This document shows, in pieces, positions 7,219-14,825 of a stretch of DNA of 21,655 nt (the first letter of the stretch is position 1; each line of letters starts with the position of its first letter). The stretch spans positions 1 to 21,655 of the forward strand of contig JAFMBU010000012.1 of assembly GCA_017858295.1 (NCBI GenBank). The letters are read 5' to 3'. A program made the translations under genes and the position numbers. Under the pieces are notes generated by a model, which was not told where the DNA came from, did not search any database, and saw nothing but the letters and a program-made list of their open reading frames with translations. Source of the stretch: Porticoccaceae bacterium. GTDB taxonomy: Bacteria > Pseudomonadota > Gammaproteobacteria > Pseudomonadales > Porticoccaceae.

Positions 7219-8295
7219 ATGACCTCAGATCAACTACATAGATTGCTGCTGGATAATCTCAACACTGCAGTGTTGCTGGTTGATCAGAGCCTATTGATCG
7301 ACTATATCAACCCTGCTGCGGAGTCTCTGCTTCAGGCTGGCAGTGCGCGCCTGCGTGGTTCTGCGGTAAGTGACCTATTTGATGATGACGAGACAGCACG
7401 CCAGACACTGCGTGAAGCGCTTGAGTTTGGTCGTGCCCTGACACTGCGCCATGAATTTCTCCGTGGTTTAGGCGTTGAATCCTCTCAGGTAGATTACACA
7501 GTGACGCCCATAAGCATTGGCTCCGACCAGTGGGTGTTGATGGAAATGCAGCCGGTGGATCGTATTTTGCGGATTAACCGCGAGGAAGCGCTGCTCTCAG
7601 TTCACGACACCTCGAGAAGCCTTATTCGCGGCTTGGCCCATGAAATTAAAAATCCCCTCGGCGGTATCCGTGGAGCGGCACAGTTGCTGGCGCAGGAAAT
7701 CTCTGGCAGTCAGATTCATAGCGAGACCGCTGAGCTGTGTCAGATTATTACCACTGAAACTGACCGCCTGAGAAATCTTGTCGATCGCCTATTGGGCCCA
7801 AGTCAGCTGCCTAGGTTTGCCCCGATAAATATTCATGAAGTGGCTGAACACGTGGCTACTTTGATCGAGGTCGAGGTGCAGGGTGGGCTGACCGTTCAGC
7901 GGGATTACGATCCCAGTATTCCAGATCTGTCAGGTGATCGCGAACAGCTTATTCAGGCAGTGTTAAATGTTGCGCGCAATGCCATGCAGGCGATGCTGGA
8001 GTCGGATCTACCGCAGCGGAAATTAACCTTGAAGACCCGAATTCAACGCAACTTCACCATTGCCGGTCAGCACCACAAGGCTTTGTGCCGCTTAGATATT
8101 ATGGATACTGGGCCGGGTATTTCTGAAGATATAAAAGAGCGAATTTTCTTCCCCATGATCAGTGGTCGCAGCGAGGGCACTGGTTTGGGTTTAACCATTG
8201 CCCAGTCAGCGATCAATGTTCATCAGGGCATTATTGAATGTGACTCAGAGCCGGGCAGCACGCGCTTCTCGATCTATTTACCGATAAAGGCATAG
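7219..8295 (+). CDS. glnL: Nitrogen regulation sensor histidine kinase NtrB
   Basis: Soluble two-component kinase/phosphatase (NtrB/GlnL) that, under control of the PII protein, phosphorylates NtrC when nitrogen is short. Of 358 residues, about 5-115 form a PAS domain (LLLDNLNTAVLLVDQSLLID). The dimerisation/phosphoacceptor helix carries His141 in GLAHEIKNPLGGIRGAAQLL. The ATPase domain has an N box NVARNAMQAM, the G1 box DTGPGI and the F/G2 region FFPMISGRSEGTGLGLTIAQ. There are no membrane segments, as expected for NtrB. The ATG has an AGGA six bases upstream (7210-7219 region). The next gene, ntrC, starts one base after the stop, so the two are translationally coupled. An NtrC site and sigma-54-like elements precede the gene. 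Confidence 0.97.
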   Translation: MTSDQLHRLLLDNLNTAVLLVDQSLLIDYINPAAESLLQAGSARLRGSAVSDLFDDDETARQTLREALEFGRALTLRHEFLRGLGVESSQVDYTVTPISIGSDQWVLMEMQPVDRILRINREEALLSVHDTSRSLIRGLAHEIKNPLGGIRGAAQLLAQEISGSQIHSETAELCQIITTETDRLRNLVDRLLGPSQLPRFAPINIHEVAEHVATLIEVEVQGGLTVQRDYDPSIPDLSGDREQLIQAVLNVARNAMQAMLESDLPQRKLTLKTRIQRNFTIAGQHHKALCRLDIMDTGPGISEDIKERIFFPMISGRSEGTGLGLTIAQSAINVHQGIIECDSEPGSTRFSIYLPIKA

Positions 8296-8296
8296 C

Positions 8297-9715
8297 ATGA
8301 ACAGCACATCAGAAATTTGGATAGCCGAAGATGACCGCTCCCTGCGCTGGGTAATGGAGAAGGCGATTTCTCGGGAAGGTATCGAGGTGCGGAGCTTTGA
8401 AAATGGCGACGACCTACTGGTAGCGCTGCAATCATCGCTGCCGGAAATTATCATTTCCGATATTCGTATGCCTGGCATCGACGGCTTGGAGCTGCTTAAG
8501 CAGATTCACTCCACGCGTCCCGATATCCCAGTGATTATTACCACTGCTCACTCGGACCTCGACAGTGCAGTAGCTGCCTATCAGGGGGGTGCCTTTGAGT
8601 ACCTGCCGAAACCTTTTGATCTGGATGAGCTAGTCGATGTAGCCCGTCGCGGTGTTACCTTTGCCCGGGAACAAAAACCCCAGGACCTGCCTCGCGACGC
8701 GCCACCGTCCCAAGAAATTATTGGTGAGGCGCCAGCAATGCAGGAAGTATTCCGCGCTATTGGTCGTCTCTCCAATTCTAATATCACCGTCTTGATTAAC
8801 GGTGAGTCGGGAACCGGTAAGGAGCTGGTAGCCCATGCGTTGCATAAGCACAGTCCCCGTCGAAACTCGAAATTTATCGCCCTGAATATGGCCGCCATTC
8901 CCCATGATCTAATCGAATCAGAGCTTTTTGGTCATGAGAAAGGTGCCTTTACCGGAGCTGCCCAGCGCCGTGAAGGGCGCTTTGAGCAGGCCAATGGCGG
9001 TACCTTATTTCTCGATGAAATTGGTGATATGCCACCCGAAGCACAAACGCGTCTGTTGCGGGTTTTGGCTGATGGCGAATTCTATAGAGTCGGCGGCCAC
9101 ACCTCGGTAAAAGTGGATGTGCGGATTATTGCCGCAACTCATCAAAATTTAGAAGAGTTAGTAGAGAACAATCGCTTCCGCGAAGATCTCTATCATCGGA
9201 TTAATGTCATTCGTGTCCACCTGCCGAAACTCTCGGATCGCCGTGAAGATATCCCCCAATTGATGACGCACTTTTTCCATCGCGCTGCCAAAGAGCTGGA
9301 GATGGAGCCCAAGTTGCTGTCTCAGCAAGCGGAGGATTTTTTCTGCGCTATGGAGTGGCCAGGTAATGTTCGCCAGTTGGAAAATATTTGCCGCTGGCTC
9401 ACCGTGATGGCCGCAGGCCGTGAGGTGCTGCTAACAGATTTACCGCCAGAGCTTAAGGCTGAAGATGCTGGCAGCGAGCTGCGTGTTCAGGGAGACTGGC
9501 AGCAGATGTTGCGTCGCTGGAGTGAGCGTGAACTCAAGTCCGGACGTCGGGATATCCTCGCTCAGGCGATCCCAGATTTTGAGCGAACCATGATTGAAAC
9601 CGCTCTGGCTCATACCAGTGGCCGGAAAAAGGATGCCGCTGAGTTGTTGGGCTGGGGTCGCAATACATTGACCCGCAAGCTTCAGGAATATCAGATGGAG
9701 AATCAGGCACTGTAA
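8297..9715 (+). CDS. glnG: Nitrogen response regulator NtrC, sigma-54 activator
   Basis: Phosphorylated NtrC binds GCACCA-N3-TGGTGC enhancers and opens sigma-54 promoters of nitrogen-assimilation genes. The 472-residue protein has the usual three parts. The first is a receiver with phosphoacceptor Asp55 in IIISDIRMPG and Lys105 in YLPKPF. The second is an AAA+ domain with Walker A GESGTGKE (169-176), the sigma-54 contact loop GAFTGA (216-221) and Walker B GGTLFLDEIGD (234-243). The third is a Fis-type helix-turn-helix at the C-terminus (GRKKDAAELLGWGRNTLTRK). All key residues are present. It begins one base after ntrB and is followed by a strong terminator. Matching binding sites occur before glnA and ntrB in this window. 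Confidence 0.98.
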   Translation: MNSTSEIWIAEDDRSLRWVMEKAISREGIEVRSFENGDDLLVALQSSLPEIIISDIRMPGIDGLELLKQIHSTRPDIPVIITTAHSDLDSAVAAYQGGAFEYLPKPFDLDELVDVARRGVTFAREQKPQDLPRDAPPSQEIIGEAPAMQEVFRAIGRLSNSNITVLINGESGTGKELVAHALHKHSPRRNSKFIALNMAAIPHDLIESELFGHEKGAFTGAAQRREGRFEQANGGTLFLDEIGDMPPEAQTRLLRVLADGEFYRVGGHTSVKVDVRIIAATHQNLEELVENNRFREDLYHRINVIRVHLPKLSDRREDIPQLMTHFFHRAAKELEMEPKLLSQQAEDFFCAMEWPGNVRQLENICRWLTVMAAGREVLLTDLPPELKAEDAGSELRVQGDWQQMLRRWSERELKSGRRDILAQAIPDFERTMIETALAHTSGRKKDAAELLGWGRNTLTRKLQEYQMENQAL

Positions 9716-9750
9716 TGCTTTAAACCCACAGGCCAAAAAGTCCAGGTAAT

Positions 9751-9794
9751 AAAAAACCCCGCTCTTGCATCAAGTGTGCAAGGCGGGGTTTTTT
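9751..9794. terminator. Bidirectional terminator between ntrC and secB
   Basis: AAAAAACCCCGC and CTTGCA on the left pair with TGCAAG and GCGGGG-TTTTTT on the right, with a single unpaired base near the middle of the stem. It has A and T runs on both sides, so it can stop transcription from the convergent ntrC (plus) and secB (minus) genes. Confidence 0.92.
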
Positions 9795-9817
9795 ATTGTT
9801 CAGCGCTTATCTGCTGA

Positions 9818-10333
9818 TCAGTGAGTGCTGCTTTCTGGTGCTGCGGCTGCCGCCTCTTGTTGGGCTGCTGCCTGCTGCACTGCAGAGGCAAATAGCGCTT
9901 CAAAGTTAATCGGCGGAATCATAAGCGGTGGAAATGAGCCTTTAGTCAAAGTGCTATCGATTGTCTCGCGAGCATAGGGCAGTAACATGCTCGGGCAAGT
10001 AACATTGAGCACCTGAGCCAGTTGACCGCCTTCCAAACCTTCAACGGTAAATAGTCCAGCTTGGTCTACCTCAATCAGATAAATAGTTTCCTCTTCATCT
10101 TTAACAGTCACTGTGATGCGCAGGGCAACTTCATAAACGCCCTCGGCAACCTTGTTGGTTTTGGTGCTCAGATCCTGATTCACCTTTGGAGTCCACTGCT
10201 TCTGGAAAGCTTCTGCGCCCTGAGGAGTCTCAAATGAGAGGTCTTTTACATAGATGCGTTGCACGGCAAACTTCGGGGCCGGTGCTTGTGCTTCGCTGGC
10301 TGCTTCTGGGGCAGTAGTCGTTTCGTCAGTCAT
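9818..10333 (-). CDS. secB: Protein-export chaperone SecB
   Basis: Tetrameric cytosolic chaperone that keeps preproteins unfolded and delivers them to SecA. The 171 residues are within the family's normal size. After an acidic, Ala/Pro-rich N-terminal tail come the conserved segments FAVQRIYVKDLSFETPQGAE, YLIEVDQAGLFTVEGLE, LNVTCPSMLLPYARETI and GSFPPLMIPPINFEALF. The Ala/Gln-rich C-terminal tail is variable in this family. It is the last gene of the yibN-grxC-secB group (41 bases after grxC), the same order as in E. coli, though gpsA does not follow here. The convergent terminator lies directly downstream. Confidence 0.97.
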   Translation of the reverse strand: MTDETTTAPEAASEAQAPAPKFAVQRIYVKDLSFETPQGAEAFQKQWTPKVNQDLSTKTNKVAEGVYEVALRITVTVKDEEETIYLIEVDQAGLFTVEGLEGGQLAQVLNVTCPSMLLPYARETIDSTLTKGSFPPLMIPPINFEALFASAVQQAAAQQEAAAAAPESSTH

Positions 10334-10374
10334 GATTGAACCCTTAAATGTAATAATTTTGTGTTGTTAGCCTC

Positions 10375-10659
10375 TTATATGGAGACTGTTTCGCCGCTTT
10401 CAACCCCGCTTTGGAGTATGGCGTCAAAAGTGCCCTGGCGCTCTAAGTCACGCAGTTCGTCGAAGCCGCCAATGTGCTGAGTGCCAAACCAAACTTGCGG
10501 CACTGTATTGCGCCCGCTCTTAGTAATCAGTTTACCCCTTAGCTCAGGATTATTGTCGACTGATATATCTTGGTAATCTATACCTTTGTTTGTGAGCAAC
10601 CGTCTTGCGGCAGTGCAGAATGGGCAAAATCGAGTGCCATATAGTACAACGTGAGACAT
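10375..10659 (-). CDS. grxC: Glutaredoxin 3
   Basis: Small glutathione-dependent thiol-disulfide oxidoreductase of 94 residues. The dithiol active site is CPFC (residues 12-15), against CPYC in E. coli Grx3. The cis-proline motif TVPQVW and the glutathione-binding GGFDEL follow at their normal places. It lies between yibN and secB in the conserved E. coli order, with 55 bases to yibN and 41 to secB, so co-transcription is likely. The intergenic stretch to yibN holds a small inverted repeat (10678-10695) without a T run. Confidence 0.96.
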   Translation of the reverse strand: MSHVVLYGTRFCPFCTAARRLLTNKGIDYQDISVDNNPELRGKLITKSGRNTVPQVWFGTQHIGGFDELRDLERQGTFDAILQSGVESGETVSI

Positions 10660-10714
10660 GTATATTCCTTAGGGTAGCGTCACCAAACAGTGACGAGAGA
10701 AATCAGACCAAAAA

Positions 10715-11128
10715 CTACTTACCTGATACTAGAGGTAGGCTTGCGCCCTGCCACTCGCTGATGCCGCCGCTGAGGCGTCGAGCATCGTAGTTATCTTTGG
10801 TTAGTAGCTTGCCTGCGCCACTGGAGTGCTGACCGATCTTATCAACCACCACAATGGTCTTGCCGCGAGATTTTTCCAACTCACCAATACGGCTGGCAAG
10901 CTTGGTGTGGGGAATATTGCGCGAGCCGTGGATATGGCCGCTTTCAAACTCAGCTGTGGTGCGCACATCGACGACCACTGCTTGGTCGCTATTCATTAAG
11001 CGAACCAATTCAGCTGTACCCAGAGTTTTACCGCTTTTGCTCTGTTCGGTGAATAAAAACACACCGATTAATGCGAGCAACAATGAAATAAGTAGCCACT
11101 GCTCACTGACAAATATAAAAATATTCAC
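10715..11128 (-). CDS. yibN: YibN-like membrane-anchored rhodanese-fold protein
   Basis: A 137-residue protein with one N-terminal transmembrane helix (about residues 8-27) and a cytoplasmic rhodanese fold. Conserved parts are VVVDVRTTAEFESGHIHGSRNIP and LSGGISEWQGASLPLVSGK. The active-site position reads VVVDKIGQHSSG: aspartate replaces the catalytic cysteine, and no cysteine occurs in the loop. E. coli YibN also has aspartate there, so loss of sulfurtransferase activity is a family trait. The start is GTG at 11126-11128 with GGAAAA about eight bases upstream; no better start is seen. The gene leads the yibN-grxC-secB cluster. A TATACT at 11227-11222 could be the -10 of its promoter, but no good -35 accompanies it. 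Confidence 0.88.
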   Translation of the reverse strand: MNIFIFVSEQWLLISLLLALIGVFLFTEQSKSGKTLGTAELVRLMNSDQAVVVDVRTTAEFESGHIHGSRNIPHTKLASRIGELEKSRGKTIVVVDKIGQHSSGAGKLLTKDNYDARRLSGGISEWQGASLPLVSGK

Positions 11129-11287
11129 GTCGTATTTTCCATTGGTAGAATTATTATTTAGGCGATCCGTAATAACTGTTTGGGGCCTTGAGCGCTCTGT
11201 TCAAAAGCCTCTGCGGCGCGCAGTATACACAGGAATTTGAGCTTGAGCTAACACTGCGCTCTAGCGCTTAAGCCGAGGCCGATAGAG

Positions 11288-12109
11288 TCACTGCCAGCGA
11301 TGCCAGACTGGCATGCAATCTTCGGGCAGCGGTGCAACATGACCCAGTGATGCCCAGGGTTGGTTGGGGCTGTGAAAGTCTGATCCACATGAGGCTTCCA
11401 GTCCGCTCTCTCGGCAAAGGCGTGCCATATCCCGAGTCAGTGAAGGCACTTGAGCGCCGGAGATAACCTCCATTGCCTCTCCGCCCGCGGCCTTAAAGGC
11501 GCTGATCAGCTCGATTAATTTAGAGCGCGTCAATTTGTATTTGGTGGGGTGTGCCAGTACGGCAACTCCTCCAGCATCCCGAATCCAATCAATCACAGTC
11601 TTGGGATCTGCCCATTGATCTTTAACATCGCCAACTTTTCCCGCACCCAAATAGCGTTTAAACGCCTGTTGGATATTACTCACTGCGCCAATCGCCACCA
11701 GATGCTGGGCAAAGTGCGGCCGTCCAACCTGAGGGCCGCTAGAAAATAATTTGGCGCCTTCAAGGCAGTTGGCAAAGCCGAGTCGCGCCAGCCTTTCGGC
11801 AATGATCTCCCCTCGGTCTTGTCGCGCCTGAGATTGCTTTGTCACCGCTTCAATTATGGCGTTGCTGTGGGTATCCACATTGAGTCCCACTATATGTACA
11901 CCGCGGCGGTTCCACTGGCTGGATAATTCAATCCCGGGGATAACTCGCAAACCAGTCTCCACGCCCCCTAATGTCTCATAGGCGGCCAGAGTGTCGTGAT
12001 CGGTAATCGAGAGCATGTCGATTTCTCGCTCGCGGGCGAGATCAATCAGCGCGGCTGGATCTAGGGTGCCGTCTGATGCGGTGGTATGGCAGTGGAAATC
12101 AATATTCAT
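11288..12109 (-). CDS. rnm: PHP-family phosphoesterase, RNase AM (YciV)
   Basis: A PHP-domain metal-dependent hydrolase of 273 residues, closely resembling E. coli YciV/RNase AM, a 5'-3' exonuclease that trims the 5' ends of rRNAs. Relatives also dephosphorylate 3',5'-nucleoside bisphosphates. The metal ligands are all visible: HCHTTASDG (His6, His8, Asp13), ITDHDT (Asp37, His38), PGIELSS, GRPHFAQ, VLAHPTKY and CGSDFHSP. The central segment VHIVGLNVD and IIAERL further support orthology. It is transcribed away from sprT with 62 bases between the two starts. The ribosome binding site is poor. Yci-type PHP genes are near trpE in many gammaproteobacteria; here the neighbour is the yibN cluster. 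Confidence 0.92.
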   Translation of the reverse strand: MNIDFHCHTTASDGTLDPAALIDLAREREIDMLSITDHDTLAAYETLGGVETGLRVIPGIELSSQWNRRGVHIVGLNVDTHSNAIIEAVTKQSQARQDRGEIIAERLARLGFANCLEGAKLFSSGPQVGRPHFAQHLVAIGAVSNIQQAFKRYLGAGKVGDVKDQWADPKTVIDWIRDAGGVAVLAHPTKYKLTRSKLIELISAFKAAGGEAMEVISGAQVPSLTRDMARLCRESGLEASCGSDFHSPNQPWASLGHVAPLPEDCMPVWHRWQ

Positions 12110-12171
12110 TTTTTAGTAGTGCTCGAAATTTGGCGTATTGTAACAGGCTCGCTCCACGTATACTGAGCCAC

Positions 12172-12699
12172 ATGATTGAGCCAATCTCTGAATTTCAAAT
12201 GCGCCAAGTTGAGGCCGCCACCGAGCTCTGTGTTGAAAAGGCGTCGCAACTCTATGGTCGCCGTTTCGATGCCATAACCGTGGATTTTGACCTCAAAGGT
12301 AAGTGCGCCGGAATGTATCAGGTGAAAGGCCGAAAGCGACGTATTCGTTACAACCCTTGGCTGTTCGCGAAATATTTTGAAGACAGCCTCAGCGATACCG
12401 TAACCCATGAGGTCGCCCACTATGTGGTCGACTGTCTCTATGGGCTGCGGCGGGTCAAGCCTCACGGTGTCGAATGGAAGCGCGTGATGGTCGATCTAGG
12501 CGCCGAGCCCAAGGCCACCGGCAGCTATGATCTAACGGGCATTCCGGTTAGGCGGTACGCTGTGTTTTCCTATAAGTGTGGTTGCAGAACTCATCAGTTA
12601 ACCAGTCTGAGACACAAAAAAATCCTCCAGCGGCGAGCTCAGTATTGCTGCCAGTTCTGTCATGGCTTTCTAGTCGCCGATATTGCAGCCAGCGCATGA
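12172..12699 (+). CDS. sprT: SprT-family zinc metalloprotease-like protein
   Basis: A 175-residue SprT-domain protein. The zincin motif HEVAH gives His79, Glu80 and His83, with a likely third ligand in KPHG (His98). The C-terminal zinc ribbon uses CGC (136-138) and CCQFC (159-163). SprT is the bacterial relative of Spartan, the protease acting on DNA-protein crosslinks; the substrate of the bacterial protein is unknown. The ATG at 12172 (MIEPISEFQMRQ) gives a length near that of E. coli SprT (about 165); an internal ATG at codon 10 is possible, and neither has a strong ribosome binding site. Its stop overlaps the start of the next gene (ATGA), so the two are coupled. Confidence 0.92.
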   Translation: MIEPISEFQMRQVEAATELCVEKASQLYGRRFDAITVDFDLKGKCAGMYQVKGRKRRIRYNPWLFAKYFEDSLSDTVTHEVAHYVVDCLYGLRRVKPHGVEWKRVMVDLGAEPKATGSYDLTGIPVRRYAVFSYKCGCRTHQLTSLRHKKILQRRAQYCCQFCHGFLVADIAASA

Positions 12700-12944
12700 A
12701 TCAGTGGTTTGTCTATCTAATTCGGGCCACCGATCAATCGATTTATACGGGCATTACCACAGACGTTGAGCGGCGCTTTAACGAGCATCTCAATGGGCGC
12801 GCTGGGGCCAAATACTTTCGTGGTCGCAGCCCGGAAAAGGTGGTCTTTGTTGAGGGCGGTCACGATCGCAGCAGTGCCAGCATTCGCGAGGCGCAAATTA
12901 AAAAGCTTTCCCGTCAGCATAAACTTGATTTGATTAAATCTTAG
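12696..12944 (+). CDS. yhbQ: GIY-YIG nuclease-like protein, YhbQ family
   Basis: An 82-residue single-domain GIY-YIG protein (UPF0213). The signature runs from WFVYLIRATDQSIYTGITTD through VERRFNEH, with catalytic-type Tyr and Arg present and a conserved Glu in REAQIKKL. It is close in length and sequence to E. coli YhbQ, reported to have DNA nuclease activity. It starts inside the sprT stop codon (ATGA overlap), so it is probably made together with SprT. Both partners have links to DNA damage, which suggests but does not prove a joint role. Confidence 0.9.
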   Translation: MNQWFVYLIRATDQSIYTGITTDVERRFNEHLNGRAGAKYFRGRSPEKVVFVEGGHDRSSASIREAQIKKLSRQHKLDLIKS

Positions 12945-12965
12945 AGTCTGTCTCACTTTTGAATT

Positions 12966-12973
12966 GTATATAC
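12966..12973. promoter_or_regulatory. Putative HutC-type operator, distal copy
   Basis: TGTATATACA (12965-12974) is a perfect palindrome that fits the HutC box TGTA-N2-TACA described in pseudomonads. It lies about 160 bases before the GntR/HutC-like gene and just after yhbQ in an AT-rich gap (12945-13134) with no other gene. Confidence 0.5.
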
Positions 12974-13091
12974 ATTTTAGTTAAGCAAGTCAGGATAAAT
13001 TATCGTGGTTATATTTACTTGATTGCTCTATATTGCTGGCTATTACAAATTAAATTTTTCCATCTGTAACCTAAGATGCATGATTTTATTG

Positions 13092-13116
13092 GTATATACA
13101 GCTTATAAGTATATAC
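13092..13116. promoter_or_regulatory. Tandem putative HutC-type operators before the GntR gene
   Basis: Two copies of GTATATACAG (13092-13101 and 13109-13118) lie 17 bp apart, each containing the palindrome GTATATAC. They are 19-43 bases upstream of the GntR-family start, where a bound repressor would block the gene's own promoter. With the third palindrome at 12966 they support autoregulation by the adjacent HutC-like protein. Confidence 0.65.
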
Positions 13117-13134
13117 AGGTTTTGGTGATGCTTT

Positions 13135-13851
13135 ATGAGTCAGAACAGGGAGAAATTCCCTCGATATGCGCAAATCAAGAGCCATATTAAAGCCCAGCTC
13201 GACTCCGGCCTATGGCGTATCGGCGAGCGTATTCCCTCTGAAACACAGTTATCTGACGACTTCTCGGTAAGCCGCATGACTGCGCGCCGAGCGGTGCAGG
13301 AGTTGGCAGACGAAGGTCTGTTGGAGCGCTCGGTGGGTGCAGGTACCTTTGTGGCACAGCCGCCATCGCCAATCTCGGCTGTGGAATTGCCGGACTTCCA
13401 GCAGCACTTTAGCTTCAGCAACCCTCAATATAGCAATCGTATTATTGCTCTAGAGGCGATTGCCGCAGAGCGTGATATTGCGGCTCTGCTGGGTTTTACC
13501 GAGGGCGAGCTGATCTACTATTCGGTAGTTGTGCACTCTATAGATTCAGTTCCAATACAGTGGGAAGAGTGCTTTGTTAGCCCTCAATTGGTGCCCGCTT
13601 ATCTCAAGCAAAATTATCACAAGGTCAGCCCTCAGGCCTATATGAACTGGGTTATCATCCCGAGCCGAACCGAGCATCAGTTGCAGGCGATAACTGCAGA
13701 TCCAGTGGTTACTGGTGCACTGGGATTGGCAACACTGACTCCCTGTATGAAGATAAGTCGCCGCAGTTGGAATCATGAGCAGGTGATTAGTGTTAGTCGC
13801 TGTATTGCCTCTGGTGTTAACTGCCGTATTGGCGCCGAACTTCTATTATAA
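13135..13851 (+). CDS. GntR/HutC-family transcriptional regulator
   Basis: A 238-residue repressor-like protein with a GntR winged helix (about residues 8-75: YAQIKSHIKAQLDSGLW, IPSETQLSDDFSVSRMTARR, LLERSVGAGTFVA) and a C-terminal UTRA effector domain (about 90-235). The wording of the DNA-binding part is close to HutC, the urocanate-responsive repressor of histidine use. No hutHUIG gene is present in the window, so the target and ligand are not established; other UTRA ligands, such as sugars, remain possible. Palindromes fitting the HutC box lie just upstream. The gene stands alone: yhbQ is 190 bases before it and a NYN-domain gene starts 62 bases after it. The ribosome binding site is weak. 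Confidence 0.88.
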   Translation: MSQNREKFPRYAQIKSHIKAQLDSGLWRIGERIPSETQLSDDFSVSRMTARRAVQELADEGLLERSVGAGTFVAQPPSPISAVELPDFQQHFSFSNPQYSNRIIALEAIAAERDIAALLGFTEGELIYYSVVVHSIDSVPIQWEECFVSPQLVPAYLKQNYHKVSPQAYMNWVIIPSRTEHQLQAITADPVVTGALGLATLTPCMKISRRSWNHEQVISVSRCIASGVNCRIGAELLL

Positions 13852-13913
13852 CGTCGCCGAAAATACGATTAATTAACGGCAAATTAGACTAAAAAACCTT
13901 AAAAGGGTCTATC

Positions 13914-14399
13914 GTGAAAAAAATAGCCGTATTTGTCGATGTGCAAAATATTTATTACACGGTAAAAGAACAGTTTGGCTGCTACTTTAATTACCGTGAA
14001 CTCTGGCGTCAGCTCAGTGAGCAGGGCGAGATTGTTCAGGCCACAGCCTATGCTATCGAGCGCAACGACGCTGGGCAGCGGAGCTTTCAACAGGTGCTGC
14101 GAGAGATTGGCTTTGAGGTTAAGCTCAAACCCTTTATTCAGCGCAGTGATGGTTCGGCCAAGGGCGATTGGGACGTGGGCATTGCCATCGATATTATGGA
14201 TTGCGCGGCGAGCGTCAATCCGCCAGATGAGATCGTGCTGTTGTCTGGGGATGGTGACTTTGATCTACTGCTCGCTCGAGTGAGCCAGCGTTATGATATC
14301 GCGACCAGTGTCTACGGTGTCGCGGCGCTCACGGCAGCATCTCTGATTGATGCCGCCGATCACTTTCAACCGATTCAGGCTAGGCTGTTACTTAAATAA
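13914..14399 (+). CDS. NYN domain putative ribonuclease (LabA/DUF88-like)
   Basis: A 161-residue single NYN domain, the PIN-like nuclease fold of the LabA/DUF88 family. Acidic residues expected to bind the catalytic metal are visible: Asp9 in AVFVDVQNIYY, Asp85 and Asp87 in KGDWDVGIAIDIM, Asp93 in the same stretch, and Asp113/Asp115 in LSGDGDFDLLL. This predicts RNA cleavage, but no substrate can be named. The start is GTG at 13914 with AAAAGGG upstream; the translation MKKIAVFVD fits the family's N-terminus. Its last eight bases overlap the end of the convergent gene at 14392. No toxin-antitoxin partner is evident nearby. Confidence 0.88.
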   Translation: MKKIAVFVDVQNIYYTVKEQFGCYFNYRELWRQLSEQGEIVQATAYAIERNDAGQRSFQQVLREIGFEVKLKPFIQRSDGSAKGDWDVGIAIDIMDCAASVNPPDEIVLLSGDGDFDLLLARVSQRYDIATSVYGVAALTAASLIDAADHFQPIQARLLLK

Positions 14400-14751
14400 T
14401 AATTCCGCCGCCGGAACCGCCCTGACCTGGCATGGCGATCTTTGATGCCTCATCGCGACGCATTTGTTCCATTTTTTGGTTGGCTTCCTCAACGGCGATC
14501 TGGGCCTTGCCGGCAAAATCGCTTGCTGCTTCGCCAATTGTCTCACCATCTAGTGGAAAGTTAAGCGGTATGGCACCCATCTGGGTCATCACCTGTGTTG
14601 AACCGAAAAATGTTACTTGGCGGTCGGGGTCATCGTTGCCATCGGCTTTCACTGGAATCATTTTGCGGATTATGCCGATCTTCTGGTCAGTAAAGCTCTC
14701 TTCGCGGAACAGGCCATTGGGATCCATTGTGTTGTTATTTTCATTAGTCAT
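14392..14751 (-). CDS. Hypothetical cytoplasmic protein with Gly-rich C-terminus
   Basis: A 119-residue protein that I do not recognise as a named family, although its central region (FREESFTDQKIGIIRKMIPV, then STQVMTQMGAIPLNFPLDGE) reads like a conserved globular segment also seen in other gammaproteobacterial hypotheticals. A predicted helix rich in Gln, Glu and Lys (about 78-108) precedes the tail GQGGSGGGIII. There is no signal peptide, membrane segment or cysteine. It ends eight bases inside the convergent NYN gene, and shares the minus strand with arsJ, 74 bases upstream. The ATG has only a weak AAAGA in front. The absence of stops and the protein-like composition support a real gene. 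Confidence 0.75.
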   Translation of the reverse strand: MTNENNNTMDPNGLFREESFTDQKIGIIRKMIPVKADGNDDPDRQVTFFGSTQVMTQMGAIPLNFPLDGETIGEAASDFAGKAQIAVEEANQKMEQMRRDEASKIAMPGQGGSGGGIII

Positions 14752-14771
14752 ATTAAATTCTTTGGTAGATT

Positions 14772-14805
14772 AAAAAACGCACACCCTAGCAGACATGTGT
14801 TAGCG
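14772..14805 (-). terminator. Weak candidate terminator after arsJ
   Basis: On the minus strand CGC-TA-ACAC pairs with GTGT-GCG across a 12-base loop, with a two-base bulge, and is followed by six T residues (14777-14772). The stem is imperfect, so termination between arsJ and the downstream hypothetical gene is likely but leaky. Confidence 0.4.
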
Positions 14806-14825
14806 GTAAAAGTTTGTCCGGCGAT

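Noticed and set aside
7044..7241. Open frame of 65 codons before ntrB
   Set aside because: It runs through the NtrC site and the sigma-54 elements, overlaps the ntrB start, has no ribosome binding site and looks unlike a protein.
10678..10695. CGTCAC/GTGACG hairpin between yibN and grxC as a terminator
   Set aside because: Only six base pairs and no T run on either strand; more likely a chance inverted repeat.
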